From contig WBMZ01011683.1 in NCBI GenBank assembly GCA_013400975.1, positions 124,001 to 188,000 of the forward strand: a DNA stretch of 64,000 nt, read 5' to 3'. The stretch comes from Atrichornis clamosus. Its lineage: Eukaryota; Chordata; Aves; Passeriformes; Menuridae. The notes under the pieces were generated by a model. That model made no database searches. It saw only the letters and a program-made list of their open reading frames with translations, and had not been told where the DNA came from. A program made the position numbers and the translations under genes. Shown piece by piece: positions 37,386 through 51,424 of this stretch (positions are counted from its first letter, which is position 1; each line of letters starts with the position of its first letter).

Positions 37386-40300
37386 ATGATGACTTCTAGG
37401 CAGATTTGCAATAACACAAACATGCATGGAAACTCCTTAATGCTTCTGCATCAGTACTTTTCCCTGCAATATCAGCTGAAAAAAGGCTTTGTAAAGCTAC
37501 ATAGATTTAGTACATTTTACCTTTTGACTACTTGTCTATTGGATACAGTTACTTTAGTAGGTTATTTATCAGGAGTTGGGTTCTGGTAAGAAAAAGAGCC
37601 AAAGACAAGTTGGCCAAAAAAAAGTAAGTGCTTGGGAAAAACTCCTAAAGAAAATAATTTTTTTGGTCCACCTTTGCTACATGTGTTCTTTATGAAGTTT
37701 TTTCTTAATAAAATGACATACATCCCTACAAAGTGATACTGGTTCCAAGAGCTTAATTTTCACTAAATTTAGTATTTTACAGGGACCTTGGTCAAATACA
37801 TATTTCTTGAATTTGTGCCTGTATTTGAGAATGCAACACCACACAAATGGGTATTCACTCTACCTCAAAAATAAGTGTCAAGGCTCCCATTTTAAAAACC
37901 TTTTATCAAAGTCCTCTTCTGTCATTGTAACAGCTGAACGTGGCAATGCAGGGAAATCTCATGGCTGATATTCCAAAAAGGAGTGCAAGGAGCTCTCGCT
38001 CTGGGATACCATTCTAGGTCAGCTCTCAGTCTCAGACAACTCAAATATGTCCCTCCAGAACAAAAATACCCAGGATTTTTATACAAGGATGAGATTTTGG
38101 TAATGAGTAAACTGTACACCTTGAGGACACAGATGAAAACTTACTCTCTAACAGACCTTTCAGAAAGGTTAAAAAGATCCCCCAAAGGGATAGGGTAATA
38201 GACCTGAAACTTCAGTTCAAGAAATAAACTCAGTATCTGTTGTATTTTTGGAAACAGGTTACACACATGCAAAAAAAAAAAAAATACTAGACCTGAATAC
38301 AAAGAGTAAATTAAAGCAATGTTCTTCTCACTAGAAGGAAGGAATATTTTTTAAAAAAATCTATTTTTATTAAAAAAACCCAAACCATGTAGTTTTGTAG
38401 AAAATTGTTTTTTCACTATCAGATTTTTAACAAACCTTATAGCAGATGTCTTTACACTTTTATTAGTTTATATATTTTCCATTGGGACTCATGATAATAC
38501 ATTCCTGATGAGATATTGTGGTTCAGACTTCCAAGTGCATTCCCTTATCTTATTGTGTTGAGGTTTTTTCTTTTTTTACCCCATTTTTAATAACTTAGTT
38601 ATGCACATATTTTGTCATTATGTCATACTCTTCTTCTAGTTCTGAGATAAAACTTTCAAGAACAACTATTTTTATTAGTCTATGTATTCTGGCACTTTAT
38701 TTAACTGATGAATGCTTTTATACTCCATTTTTGCCTTGAGGTTTTTAGGAAAGTAGACATTATAACAGGTTACTAAATTACAGGAAATACATTCGCTAGT
38801 ATTATTAGGTGCCTAAGCACTTACCAATCACAACTTTCATCTAAATATTTTAATCTTCACTGGTATTAGTCTTTATTTAATGTCCTCTGGCCTACCTACA
38901 ATTACATGCATTATCCTTTACATTTCTTATCAAAAAGGACTAATTTCTCTCTCTTTTTTTTGAATCCTTTGGGAAAATAATTAGAATTATGCACTTATTT
39001 TCTCTGGATTGTTAAAGATTACATTTTACCTTGCAAAATTACAGTGAATAAAGAAGTGCAAGTCACCTGCACTTTTTCTTTATGAGTGCTGCGGTGAACA
39101 ATTTCTGTAACTTTTTTGACTGTGTTATAAAAGTGAGATGAAGTTTGCTTTAAAGTAACTTTTTTGTCTCAGCTAATGTATGCTTCCTGAAAGGCTACTG
39201 GATTCCTCATAAGCATAGAGCAGGATTCTTAATGTTTCCTTTGTTTGTAGAGCAGCATCCTACATCATTCAAATTGACCAAACCTTAGAAAGGTTCAGAT
39301 TCTAGGACTTCACCCAGGTGTTTGCACTCTCAATAAAAACTTAAGGCAAAGGAAATTTCAGGAAATTAATTCTGTAGAAAAATCTGTTTATCTTTGACCC
39401 ATTACCCATCACAAGGCTTATTTTAATCTTTCGTATTATCTGAAGTGCTGTCCTTCAAACCAGCAGGTGCTGAAGTCTATCATATAGCCAAATTCTTCCT
39501 TATATGCATACAGTGGAGATATTTAATATATAGTACTTGAAGAGAAGCCTAACCCACATGAAACATGCAGCCATGAAATTGTTTATAAGATACTGTGTAA
39601 AGGCAGCTACTTTCTCTCTATTCACTTCCATGGAAGAATGAGTTAGAAGATGGAGGAATAGGTTGAGCAATTATATTTCAACTACCCAAAGCACTCTGCA
39701 TTTTGAAACTGAGCATCTCTTTAATTTTGGCTGTTGTAGGTCCTTTCTTGTCAGCCAGTAAAGTTACCATAGCCAGTGATATAAAGAATGTTTTCATTGA
39801 ATGACATTCAAGGAAGTAAAGCAGGACACGTGTTTTTCCTTGCACAAATCAGTGGCAGTAAAGAGTAAACCAGAAGGGATGGTCTTGTGGGAAAACCTGC
39901 TGGACTGCTGCCAGAAGGTTTTACTGACATACCGTCCCTGGTAACCTCAAAGGGGGAAATTCTAAATTTCCTTCTTTTGTCAAGACCATTGGTAGGAATA
40001 AATGGTAATTTTATAAATTGTAACTCTGGACAAAATGCCAGGCAGGATTAGGAACCAGGAATAAAGTATGCAAGAGTCAAGGGATCTATGGCCGTTTCCT
40101 TTCCTCTTACTAACTATAAAGTTTGTTGCAAATCTTACTTAGATATTGGATATTATATAGTTAATTGATCCCTTTCCGTGGTGGATATGCTATTTTTGCC
40201 TCTCTTAATGTAGTATTGTGGAGCTTTCAGTCTGTTCTTGCATTTACAACCATAGTGATGAAATGATGTCTAGAACCACAGTTTCTTCTTCAGAAAAAAT

Positions 40301-43300
40301 GAACACTAAAAGAGTTTTGTCTCATATTAAAGCAGATATATACTTCACCTAAATGTCTATTAAAGATCTCCAGTTATCACCACTAAATAATGATCACAGC
40401 AATAATCTAGCAGTGCCAATATATTGTAACATAATATATGGCAAATGTAAATATGTATTACCATATGAGAGATCTGACATATGTAAGAATTTTAAAAATG
40501 CCAGACCTCTACTTTGCTTCCTTGGTGTATAAGTATTATATAGCTTTTGATTATTTTGTTGAATATTATTGTTTTGGCTGGATTTGGCCTCATTCATATT
40601 ACATGTAACCTCTGAAAAAGAATGGACAGTTATAAAATTTAAGATCATTTTTCACACCTAAAAATTTCTTCTGGGTGATATATGTGTGTTTATGCTCTCT
40701 TTACCATCTTAACCTCCTTTTCATCAATAATTGAAACATTTAAATTGACAGTCTATAACTCTGCATGCTATATTCCCCTTGTGTAGCATTGAAAATTAGA
40801 TGAAAAAATCACTTATTGATTTTGCTTATCTAACTAACCAGTAAACCAAAATCAGCATCTTGTGTTAAACTAAGTACAGCTGATCAAAACTGATGTGCTA
40901 CTTATATCTTCTTTTTTATATCTTTCTTTGCACTTTCTGGACATGAGAAGACTGAAGAAAAAACCCTCTTAAGGTACTAACATGAAAAAATGTAAGACTT
41001 CCATATTAACGGAAGACATTGGGACAGAAAACATCAGTGAAATCTATCTTAGCAGGAAAATTCCCCCATTTTCTAACATGGTATTAATCCTGGCTTGGTG
41101 AAGTACTGCTGAGAACAAACATAGTCTCATTTTTTAACCTTGTAACTTATATTTGATTAAGGAATTTAAATAAAACTTAATGTTTGTTGATTCAAGTCTG
41201 ATAATAGTTCCATAAAACTGCATTTCTTTCATGAACAAAAATCCAAGAATTCCACCAATTTTAGTTTTGAGAACCTCATATATTATCCACTGTCTGAACA
41301 GATGAAGTAAACAGCGTGAGAGCTTCTTGAAGCACAAGACATATTTGAAATGTGTGGTAAAGGGAGCAGTGATCACATAAACATAGCATATGATTATTTC
41401 TACTTATAAGGAAACAACATTTCAATAGCATTTTTAAAGGTCATATAATTTGTGATGAAATATTAACTTGAAAAGAACTTGAGTGTTTGAACCACACTTT
41501 ATCTCTGCATCTTTGAGCACATTAACAGAAACTTGGCTTCAACTCACTGAGGTTTTCTTCCTTTCCTGCCCACAGCAGGAATCCCTCTGAGGGCGAGTAG
41601 GCTGTTTTACAACTGAAACCTTAATTTGAGACAAACAGATGTAGTGTAAAACTAGCAAGTTGTTTTGTTTGTTTTGTTACTGTAAGAGCAAATAACAAAA
41701 CCCTACAGATTATCATGCTGGCTACTTTAACCACAATCAATAAGTTGAAATTCACCATTAATTCACCTGTAAATACTTCTAAATCCTTACAAGTTTTTAT
41801 AAGCAATACTACCACAACTGTCCACATCTCCAGAGAATGGGTTACCCCAGTCTAAGGAAAAGTTATAGAATGAGGATTCAGTCTTCAACTGTGCTACATC
41901 TGGAGTATTATGACTGAGATAATGTTTAAAATCTGCTTGTACTTCATGGCAGAAGAAATACCTAAGAAAGACAATCTGAGCTGCAAGCACCATAAAGCAC
42001 CACATAATACCCACTGTGGAGTACTGGCAAGAGAAATATTAAAAATGCCTTTTCTCCAGAACTTAAGTACTTAAGCATAAGATGAAGGAAGAAGTGTTAG
42101 GTAACACTGAAATCCTCACACATCTTTTTAAAAAAGTCAGATATGTTAATAGAAATGCTTCTTCTCATCTTTTGTGAGATGTGTACTTAAAATGTTAATT
42201 CAGAAAAGGGAATTTTTAGTTCAAACTCATTTTTTTTACTGTCTCAAGAGAATGATCTATCCATACAGATGGAGAAATTAAGAAGAAAAATGCATTCAGC
42301 TTTTCCTGATACTGTGCACTTTGAAGATGCCTTGGACCAAAATGAAGGCATGAATTAATGAATTACCAGGAAAGTCTTATGATTCTTACCTCTGAAAAGT
42401 CCAGTTTTGTTTCCCTTTCCTGGAATCATTTCTATATTTTGTCCATTGACTCTTAAGTATAAAGGTAAAACAATTCCTACAAGCAGCTTTTGTTCTAAAG
42501 AAAATGGAAAAAATGGAGATTTAACTATTAAGTATGTGCTGAGGAAAATATTTCACAGCATTTTCACATCATTTTCTAAAGGAAATTTCTATTTGCAATC
42601 TATTGCTTAATCTCATTTTGAATGTGTTGTAACAAAGTTAACACACTGAGACATCACTCTGTTTCTCTGTACCAATCTATGTCACAGATCAGAATAATAA
42701 GTAAATATTTCTTTAAATATGCAACTACGCACTTGACTATTTCTAATATTGCTTAACAGATTAGACCCTAAGCTAACTGACCAGAATTGTCATCTCAGCT
42801 GAGACTGACCATTAGTAAAATGTGATGTGAACACTTCGCTCTTCTTATGGACGTGTTCAGTCCACTTTTTTCTTTTGCAATCACTGTCCTCACATTTTCA
42901 TCAGAATTATAGAATGGCCTCCGCAAATATCTTTTCAGTATTTAGCAAAGTTTTGATCAATAACCCAAGCTTGGTAAAAAGCCAGTTCAGGCTCTGGACT
43001 GGACAGGTTTGAAGAACCAGAAAAAAGCTGAAATAGCTGACCTGTAGAAACCAGATGATTTTCACAGTGATTCATAGGAAGTCACGGTCCATTGTTAACA
43101 AATAAACAAACTATAATATAAGACTTGTTCCATTATTTAGATATCTTCATTAATGTGTGTTACCCATCATGAAAGAAATACGGAATGTCTATTAATATTT
43201 CTTGCGGACAGATGCAAGTAAGTAACAATACCCATTATAAGTCATCTTTTTAAAATTAATAATAGTGAAAAGTATCGCCCATGAGTGGAATCTGTCACCC

Positions 43301-44805
43301 TCTAGAGGCACCTATTTATTTTTAAAGGCTACTGAGGAAAATAAAGGCTAATTTAGTGAGAAGGTGCCTAATCTGTGGAACATGAATTCTATCCTTGTAG
43401 GAAAATTAAGCATTCAAAAAATTTAACCTCGACAGGGTGAGGGCTTTGATAAAGGTTGAGATTACAACAAGACATAAAATTAAGGAAGAGAACTTGAATA
43501 AAGTAAGACTTGAAGATCACTAAGGACTTTAAAAAGTAGGCTGGTTTTGATTATCTTTTTGCAGAGTCATAACATTATCCTAACTAGGCAAAAAGTAATT
43601 AGCATAAAGGATGAAAGGACTGAATTTTGAAAGGGAAAAAATATATAGGAGATGGATTCAGAGACTGACAGTACTCTTTATCATCTGTTCATCCTTCACT
43701 GGGATAGGCTAAATAAGAGATCTCTATTTTACAAGGACAAATAAGAACACAAACTTCCTATTACGTGTCAATAAACCTTCAACTAAGATATTTCTTTCCA
43801 CGCTGGTAAGCAATTTAGCATAAAAGATCTACTCTAAAATGTAGTCCCCAGTGAATTTTGTACAAGCTAATTATGGATTGGTGAAAAATAAGATAACAGA
43901 AGTGCTGACATAATCTTAAATAACAGCATGCTAGACTAAAATGCCTAAGTTGGATAACAACACATCTTTTTAAACTTTGCTCATTGGTGTGTGCAACATT
44001 GGCTTTTAAGCAAACGCAGCTGTTTACAGCTCAGCAACATAGCTAAAGAAATCTAATACTATATATAATGATACAAATGTGATTAGTATGTCACACTCAA
44101 ATCAGTATGCTATGCATTGTACATCCACACAGTATGAGCAGTTTCTGCACCGTGAAGATTAGGGCTTAAGCAAAGGAGTAAATGCAAGTGTTATCTATTT
44201 TTTTTACAGTTCAGGCCTGAAATAGGGAGCTTATTGACAATATCCAAGAAAGGTTGTTGGGAAGTTGAGAAGTGAACTAAGATATTCTCATTGCCTGATT
44301 AGTGCCTTGAATGTCTACTACACTTCTGGTTTTGTTTTTGGTTTGTTCGGAGCGGATGTGGGGAGGTTGTGTGTTCGATTTCTTCCTGAGATTATCACAT
44401 CATTTTGGCTTACTTGTTTTTGTCTAAATAAATTAAAATAGTTTTTTCACACTAAGGTAGGTCCTGAGTCTTCAAACTTCAAGGTTAGCAGTGCTTACTT
44501 ACACAGAGAAATAACCTGAAGCTAAATTTATGAAAGGAATATTTACTAAATTTAATTTTGCATGTATCACTGGGAATGATGAAATAGAACAAATGTCTCC
44601 TTACTCATCTATTATGATCACTTCTTAATTCAGTTGGAAATAATAAACACACTTTCTAGGGCATCTTGGCAAGGAAATTAAATTCTGTCTGTGCAGCTGG
44701 ACACAGTTTTGAGTTTGTCAAGGGAAAAGATCCATCTAAAATGTGAAGGTAGAGTCTAAGCATACCACCAAGGTATTGGATTACTTGGATAAGATGTTCA
44801 GTGCC

Positions 44806-44827
44806 TTGTTTGTTTGTTTGTTTGTTT
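44806..44827. repeat. Tetranucleotide microsatellite (TTTG)n
   Basis: About five perfect TTTG units. Confidence 0.9.
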
Positions 44828-47800
44828 ACTTGTTTTCCCAGGTATCTAGCCTCTGACATGACCACTCCTTTGGAAGAGCAGAGCTTGTTAACATGCTAAG
44901 TTTGTACGTCCTTCTCTGGAAAACTTCTGTTGCTTGGGAGGAGAGACAGCAACCATGCTGACATGGTTATCGTCCACTGCTATAATACACTGCCACCATT
45001 AGGATGAGGGGCTGTGTTTCTTGAGAGGAAAGACGAACGACAGCCTTAATAAGATGCCTTCACATAGGGCAGGAGCATTGTTGCATAAGTATGCCATGGT
45101 TTAAGAGCACCAAGGGCTCTCTCTCACATTTGTGTGTAGAGGATAGCTGTTCTTTCATATAATGGAAGAAAAAAAGATGAACATACCAATCATCGAACTA
45201 AGGAAGCTTTATCCTGGTAATCTTGGGGAGCAGAGAGGAGATGTCTCCATTGTTTTTTTTTCTACGTGTAAAGATGAGATCTAGGAGAGTTGTAGTCATG
45301 AAAGCAGCGCTGGTCGAGCTTCCCACTCTACATTTATTTCCCTACCTCTAGTAAATGCTTGTAGCCTTAAGTTTAAAAATAATCTATGCAAAGTTAAATA
45401 TTTATTTTAAAATTTCACTTTTAAAATATTATCTGTACATTTATCTTGCTTGATATTTATGTTAGATAAATGGCAATATGTTTTCAGTTAAATGATAAAG
45501 CATCAACATTCTATTTCCTGTAAAGAGAGTAAACTACTTCCCATAAAATACAATATGCTGGAAGTTTCTAAAATCTTCAAGATCACTTAAATAACAACCT
45601 TTCTGACACATTTGCCTACCTTTTTGTGGCTTTAAAAGAATCAGTTCCACTGTTTTCTGGAGCAACTAATCTCTGCTGAATGAATTCCATGGAGACTCAT
45701 TCCAGTACTTTAATATCTGCTTCACTGGATTTCTTGAAACAATAAATGAGAGGCTTCCAGATCAGCACTGAGGTTTTAGATTCCGACCTCTTTGTTTCAA
45801 ATTAAAACAAAATATAAAAGTGCTAACCCTAGAATCTAGGTCCCTAAATATACATCAAACACTTGTAGAAGTATTTTGCTTTAGAAAAAAGACATTGTAA
45901 ATTTTAGGAATTATTACATGGTATATATTGTATCGATCCTAATGTTACAAATGCTTTCAAGACCAAAGTTGAAGATTTGGCTGATTGAGCATTGGTAACA
46001 ATAGTTTCAATTGAGCCAATTATAAGGTTAATCATACATATAAATGTTTCCATGCCCAGTTATATTATTAAAATTCATTTCCGTAAATGCTTTTATCCTG
46101 TCTGCATCAAGACTCCACTTCTGGGTCCTATACGTGAAGAAAAACTGAAAAAGAATTTCAGCTTTTTGTAGTTTCCATTTTGTGAACACTAGAGTAGAGG
46201 GAGCAACGAAAATGTAAAACAGGAAAGTAGACTCGGCACTGCAACAGTTTTATACAGGGCTGTAGATTAAATTCTGATTATAAATTATGGTCACTTATAA
46301 CTAATAGTTATGTCTCATTTTACATAAGCACCTGCTGAAAACTCATTGGGAACAGATGTTTTGAATGTGTCCCTTTATAGAGTTGTGCATATCCTTCCAT
46401 TTATTTAAATCTAAACAAGAAAATAAAATGGAAATGCTTCCAAAAACTAGGCAAAAAAATTAACACAAAACTCAAAACAAAGTTCCTGTAGGACAAACCA
46501 CACTGTCTCTCACTCTTCATATGATCTGCATACAATATTTTTAGCAGAGATATATTGAAATGTGAGAGTACATGAAATTACCCAGAAACAACAATAATTA
46601 TTAGCTCTCTTTAAGATAGTCTTGAGATAATAGCCATGATCCTACTTCTATTAAATAAAAGTAGGATATCTGTCTACAGAAGAGGAGCTAAAGGGGAAAT
46701 ACAGATGTACAAAAACCTGTTTGTTTTACATAGTTCTGTGACTTAGAATACAGTCTGGGATTCTCATGACAATTTTACAATCAAAATAATAAGAAATTTT
46801 TTCTCACATCAACTGGTGAATTCCAAGTAATAACTTGTTCATCTCAAGCAAGCTTTCACTTGACTTCCAGTGCCAGTTTAAGAGTTACCCTGTGAATACA
46901 GGAAATTATAATTTTTTGCTACATCATTTGTATTAGTAGTGAAATACCTAACATATATTTGTAATCTTTCCCATAGGAAAATTTCTGAATGTATTCATTG
47001 GATTTTTCAGGGGTTTTGGTCTCTTGACAAAGATGATAGTGATATCTTGTCTTAAATTCTGCAAAGTAGTGATCACCTGCTCAGATACAGATGCAGACAT
47101 TGTTGCAGTCCTTGTGGTAATAAAGAGTTGTATTTAAAATTCTCTAATGAGCCATTGAGGAAAGGATATGAGTAATATTTGAAATTCAGTTCATATGACC
47201 TTGACAGACAGCCAATACAGAGCACGGGAGAGGAGCACACAATGAAACCAATATGGAGAAAAAAAGAACCAGATCCTTTTAACATATCCTATTGAGAGAG
47301 AGTTTTACTCTTCATCACTCATTCACAATGGAAATGGATTGAGGTGAAATGAATTTCCATATCCTCACATATGGAGCAGTCTATTCACCTAACTCCCATT
47401 TTATTTAATACAACATCTTAAGGGGATCAAGATTGATCCACTGGAACAGCTTTGGTATATATTCACCCAAAAGTCCAAAAAGTTAAAGAAATTAACATTA
47501 GAAAAGGGTATACATGTTTCAATATCCTCTTGAGTGAAACTGGTTTTTTCCAGCTGAACATCCTATAATAGATCACAGGAATGCTTCTGGCACCAGGTTA
47601 AAATGGCTAGAGGTCCCTTCTCTAACTCTCCACAATTGTTTCACATGGAACCTAAATTACCTAACACTTTCTTGAATGGATTCCACTGTAACTCAATAAA
47701 ATGTGCTAAGGGGAACCAAGGAGCAATACTGCAGCAAATTTGATTTCAGCTACCACCCACCCTTTAATTGCTTCAGTGTCTGAAGTCTCTGACCATTTAA

Positions 47801-48763
47801 TCTTTGAGGCACTAATAATGTGCCCAAATGATCAGTTACAAGTTTTTAAAAATTGCCTTGTGTACATGCATTAGGAGCACTTGGTAGACGGCAGAGGAAA
47901 AGTGTTGCTATAGAAACACCACCTTAACACACTCCACTCACTGATGGCTATAAAGAGATACAACGGTCCCTGAACAACTACTACTAATCCACATGATATT
48001 CGAAAATTGCTAGGTTTTTGCTCTCAAAATTCGTACTTGCAGTGCCAGGGGAACTCCCCTCCTTCCCTTCACCCTAGCTTCCCACCTTTCCATTCAAACC
48101 TTCCCAGATGGAACTTTGCTTGAATATCTACTTGCCTGTGTTATTTTGTTCTGTTTTCTGCAGACAGCTGAATTCAGCAATGACCTGCACAATATGAAGA
48201 ACTCAACAAGATTAAATAAAATCAACTGCTTTGTCAGAAATACCTATGCCACCAACTGGCAAAACAAGTTGAGAGCTTCAGGTTGGAGTAATACTTCGAA
48301 GAAATGAACCTTTTTATTTCCTATAGCTTTTCCTATCTGATTCAGACTGCTTGAAAACTACCATCCCATCCATTGATCCATTTCACCTTCTTTCTAGAAT
48401 TTTTCTCCATAACCTAGGAGATAATTAAATGTGTCCTTTCAGCCATTCCTTATTCGTCTTTTAACATTCCCAACATTTAATCACCTGTAGGGGATAGACA
48501 TACATGCACAGTACAATTAATCTTTCTCGATTGTAATTGTGTTTTAGTTTGAGATGACAATCTCTAGAGAAAACTCAAAAGTTAAATCTACCCAGGACTA
48601 AAATTAAAACCCAAGATATCTTGCAGAGTTTACCACAGTCTAACCTTAAACCATTCATTCAGGAGGTAGAAGACTTCTAGACTATCCTCAGCCTGAGGAG
48701 AAATTTAAATCTAAAAGAATATTATGGCCATTTTTTACCATTCCAATTATTTCTTGCTCTGTT

Positions 48764-48768
<5 letters not shown>

Positions 48769-48794
<26 letters not shown>
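48769..48794. repeat. Poly-A run of 26
   Basis: An uninterrupted run of 26 A. I looked for a retroposed copy upstream (coding remnant, AATAAA, target duplication) and saw none. Confidence 0.95.
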
Positions 48795-49190
48795 TTAGCC
48801 TGCAATTGAAGCAGTATAATTAGAGAACTTATCTAGAATAAATTATCACAGCTGGATTGTCTTCCAAGGGCATTGAAGAAAAGGGAAGATTTAAGCAATG
48901 TCTTTCTCTGCAGATGTTAGATATCTGTTTTCCTCTGCTGACTGAGATTGCAGATGAAATCTTTTGTTTTACTTGGGTTAGTGACCTTCTCCTTTCTAGA
49001 TGTGAGCATCTACAGAGTTATTTGGGTAATATCTGGACTAGATATTGAAAGCATTAAGAATTCCAAATTCCAGATTAATTTCCTTCTTTATAAAGTTCCA
49101 AATCTTGTAATTAAAAGGAATGTATTTATTTTTTGGTCCATAAATGCTTGTGAAATTATTCTCCCTGTCAGAATTTTCCGTTTAACTGAT

Positions 49191-49600
49191 TGTCCTGTTT
49201 TGGACTGTGATAAAGTTAATTTTTTTCCTGCTAGCTGGTGAAGGGCTGTGTTTTTTATTTAGGATGAGAATAATGTTGATAACATGCTAATCTTTTAGTT
49301 GTTGCTGAGCAGTGTTTACACTAAGACCTTTTCAGGTTCTCTCACCCCACCAGCGACTAGACTGGTGGGCACAATAAGCTTTGAGGAGACACAACCAGAA
49401 CAGCTGACCAAAAGTAGCCAAAGGGATATTCCATACTGTATGATGCCATGATCACTTTGTAACTAGGGGGAAAACTGGTTGGGAGTTTCTGCTTGGGAAC
49501 TGCCTGGGCATCAGTGCAGTAATGAGTAATTGCATTGTGCATCACTTGTTTCTTATATTCATGTATCATTAAAATAATTTTTCCTTCCTTTTCTGTATAT
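49191..49600 (+). mobile_element. ERVL-type LTR, 3' truncated
   Basis: Begins TGTCCTGTTTTGG and follows the avian ERVL LTR pattern: 'aaagttaatttttttcctgc' near 49212, 'gagaataatgttgataacat' near 49266, 'gccaaagggatattccatac' at 49417-49436 and 'attgcattgtgcatcacttg' near 49530, up to 'ccttccttttctgt' near 49600. The expected following part (polyadenylation signal, R and U5, terminal CA) is missing and an AT-rich tract replaces it. No target duplication could be assigned. The missing end means the element was cut by a deletion or by later sequence turnover. The CRE-like site seen in the related LTR at 54206 is degraded here (atgatgcca). Confidence 0.85.
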
Positions 49601-49727
49601 ATAGCATACCATAGTATATATATAGGATAATATACAGTATGCTTCATAAATAGTATACTTTTCTGGGTTTTGTATGTATATAGTATGCTGTGAAGAAAAT
49701 CAAAAAACTGTCAAAAATCTATGATTG
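49601..49727. repeat. TATA-rich tract between two LTRs
   Basis: Irregular tatata and atagtata units, with a 7-bp inverted pair (agcatac / gtatgct) near 49610-49650. This may be a microsatellite grown from the AT-rich part of the truncated LTR. Confidence 0.6.
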
Positions 49728-50261
49728 TGTCCTGGTTCCAGCCAGGACAGGGTAAAGTTTTGCAGTAGCCAGGAGGGGGCATGGCTAGAACCTGGATATT
49801 ACTCTATACCACCTCATGTTATTGCTAGGGGTGGGAAGGAAGCTGCCTCTGAGAACAAAGGACTCCTTCCAGTTGAGCAAGTGTGGTGGATAGAGCAGTG
49901 GGATAACACTAGTCCCAAACCAGAGGGAACAGTGGGTTGGTGCCAGTCTGGAGCTGGAGGGAGCAGTCAGGATCATGTGGCTGCAATCAGGTTGAGCTCT
50001 TCAGTGATCATTTTTGCATGTGAATCACCTTTTTGTGCACAGTTATTATTAATTTTGTTGTTGGTAGTGTTTGTTTTCTTATCTCATTGCTGTTTCCAGT
50101 AAAATGGTCTTAACCTACGATCTTTACCTTTTTTTGTCTAATTCTTCTCTCCATCCCAATTAAGGGGGTAGAGAGCTGGAAGAGGAAGTGAGATGTGGCA
50201 TGTGATTTGGAGCATCTCAGCAGTAGAACTAAATTGGCACGTACCATTCCTAAACCATGAA
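49728..50261 (+). mobile_element. ERVL-related LTR, different subfamily
   Basis: Begins TGTCCTGGTTCCAGCCAGGACAG, the avian ERVL LTR start, and runs about 530 bp. It has an AGTAAA polyadenylation-like signal at 50099-50104 region ('cagtaaaatggtcttaacct') followed by the usual pyrimidine-rich stretch ('cttctctccatccc', near 50144). A diverged end ('taaaccatga') lies near 50261. The exact 3' boundary and target duplication are not certain. Its U3 differs clearly from the neighbouring LTR at 49191, so the two are not the 5' and 3' LTRs of one provirus. The 125-codon frame at 49725-50102 lies wholly inside it and is not a gene. Confidence 0.78.
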
Positions 50262-51383
50262 AGGTGGGTAAAAGTTATTTCGACAAAATAATTTTTTCTA
50301 TGGAGCTATAATAATATCATACAAGTTTTTAATGGGAGGGAAATACGAACTGTTTTTATTTCGTCTTCTTATTTCAACTGTGAAAATAGTGTAGTTGCTT
50401 TGATTTTATTGATACTTCATTCTGGTTTTTTGCATGGTTACTGTTTTAGAAAAATCAACTTTTTTTTTAAGATTTAAAATTAACTCTGCTTTAACAGTTG
50501 TTGATATGTCTTTTCTTCTGGATATAAAATGTATTTCTGTAGAAATGGAATAACTTATCTGCTAATAGTACCAGAACAATGTTATCACAAAAAAGAAAAA
50601 GAACAGAAAAGATGAAGACAAAAGATTCCTGGTTTACTAAGTTTAAATTGTTAAATCCGTGTAGTTTGTGCTCTTTATAAGCAATGAGAATGGATTGCAA
50701 AAAACTGAAATCTTCCTTGAAGGTAGTTTCATTCACATATGAAGAAGGACCACCTTACCTGATCTGATTAGGCTGAAGAAAACGTTGAATGTCAGGTTCT
50801 TTAATGCCATATCTCACCTTATTAAAATGAGATTCATGCAAATGTGGTGTTAAAAAATGCCAGTAGTTTTTATATGAACCCTGCATAGCCTGATTTATAG
50901 AGTTTTAAGAGCAGTTGGGGAATCCTTTTTCTTTAAAACTTTGGTAGGGATAAGTGCTATTTCACCATCATATACTGTCAGGAAGCAGTTCTGCTCCGAT
51001 GTCACAGAACTAATCTCGTTATATTATTTCTCTACTTTTGTGCCTTATTGTGGCACTATTGTGCCTAATTTCAGAAATGTTTTTGTCGCACAAAGACTCT
51101 TCATACAGTGTGAATGCAGAGTTCCCACTTCTCTCTCACGTTGCACCATTGCTTCTTTATTCGCCCTAAGATGTGGTTGACAGTAATGACTGTTTTCAAA
51201 ATTCTCACAGTAAAGTTATTGGCTTTTTAATGCACTCTATATTTGCTTGAGGGGAACTAGTGTATTAGTAGCAGGTTAGCCACTTCCATGGCAAATATGA
51301 ATTTCTATCTTTTCCTTGTCTTTTATTTTTATGCTTAGAGTTTAAAGAGATACCGTGAAAACACCTCTCACTCCTAACACCAA

Positions 51384-51424
<41 letters not shown>

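Larger units (their letters stand above)
30843..49190. other. Long AT-rich stretch nearly free of recognised repeats
   Basis: About 18 kb without a confident mobile element or exon. AT-only low complexity (TTAT/ATAT) lies at about 31225-31350 and GT/T-rich low complexity at about 37320-37385. Homopolymer A runs are at 38271-38284 (14) and 48769-48794 (26), and a TTTG array is at 44806-44827. A possible but unproven LTR occupies 32895-33588. The longest open frame of the window is at 35517-36005 and is listed separately. The low repeat load could mean a regulatory or intronic domain, but no direct evidence is available. Confidence 0.5.

Noticed and set aside
41787..42014. 75-codon minus frame with a hydrophobic, signal-peptide-like start
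   Set aside because: No homologous family recognised, no splice or promoter context, and such short frames are common by chance.
48769..48794. 26-base poly-A as the tail of a processed pseudogene or SINE
   Set aside because: No coding remnant, polyadenylation signal or flanking duplication upstream.
49725..50102. 125-codon plus-strand frame
   Set aside because: Falls inside an ERVL-related LTR.
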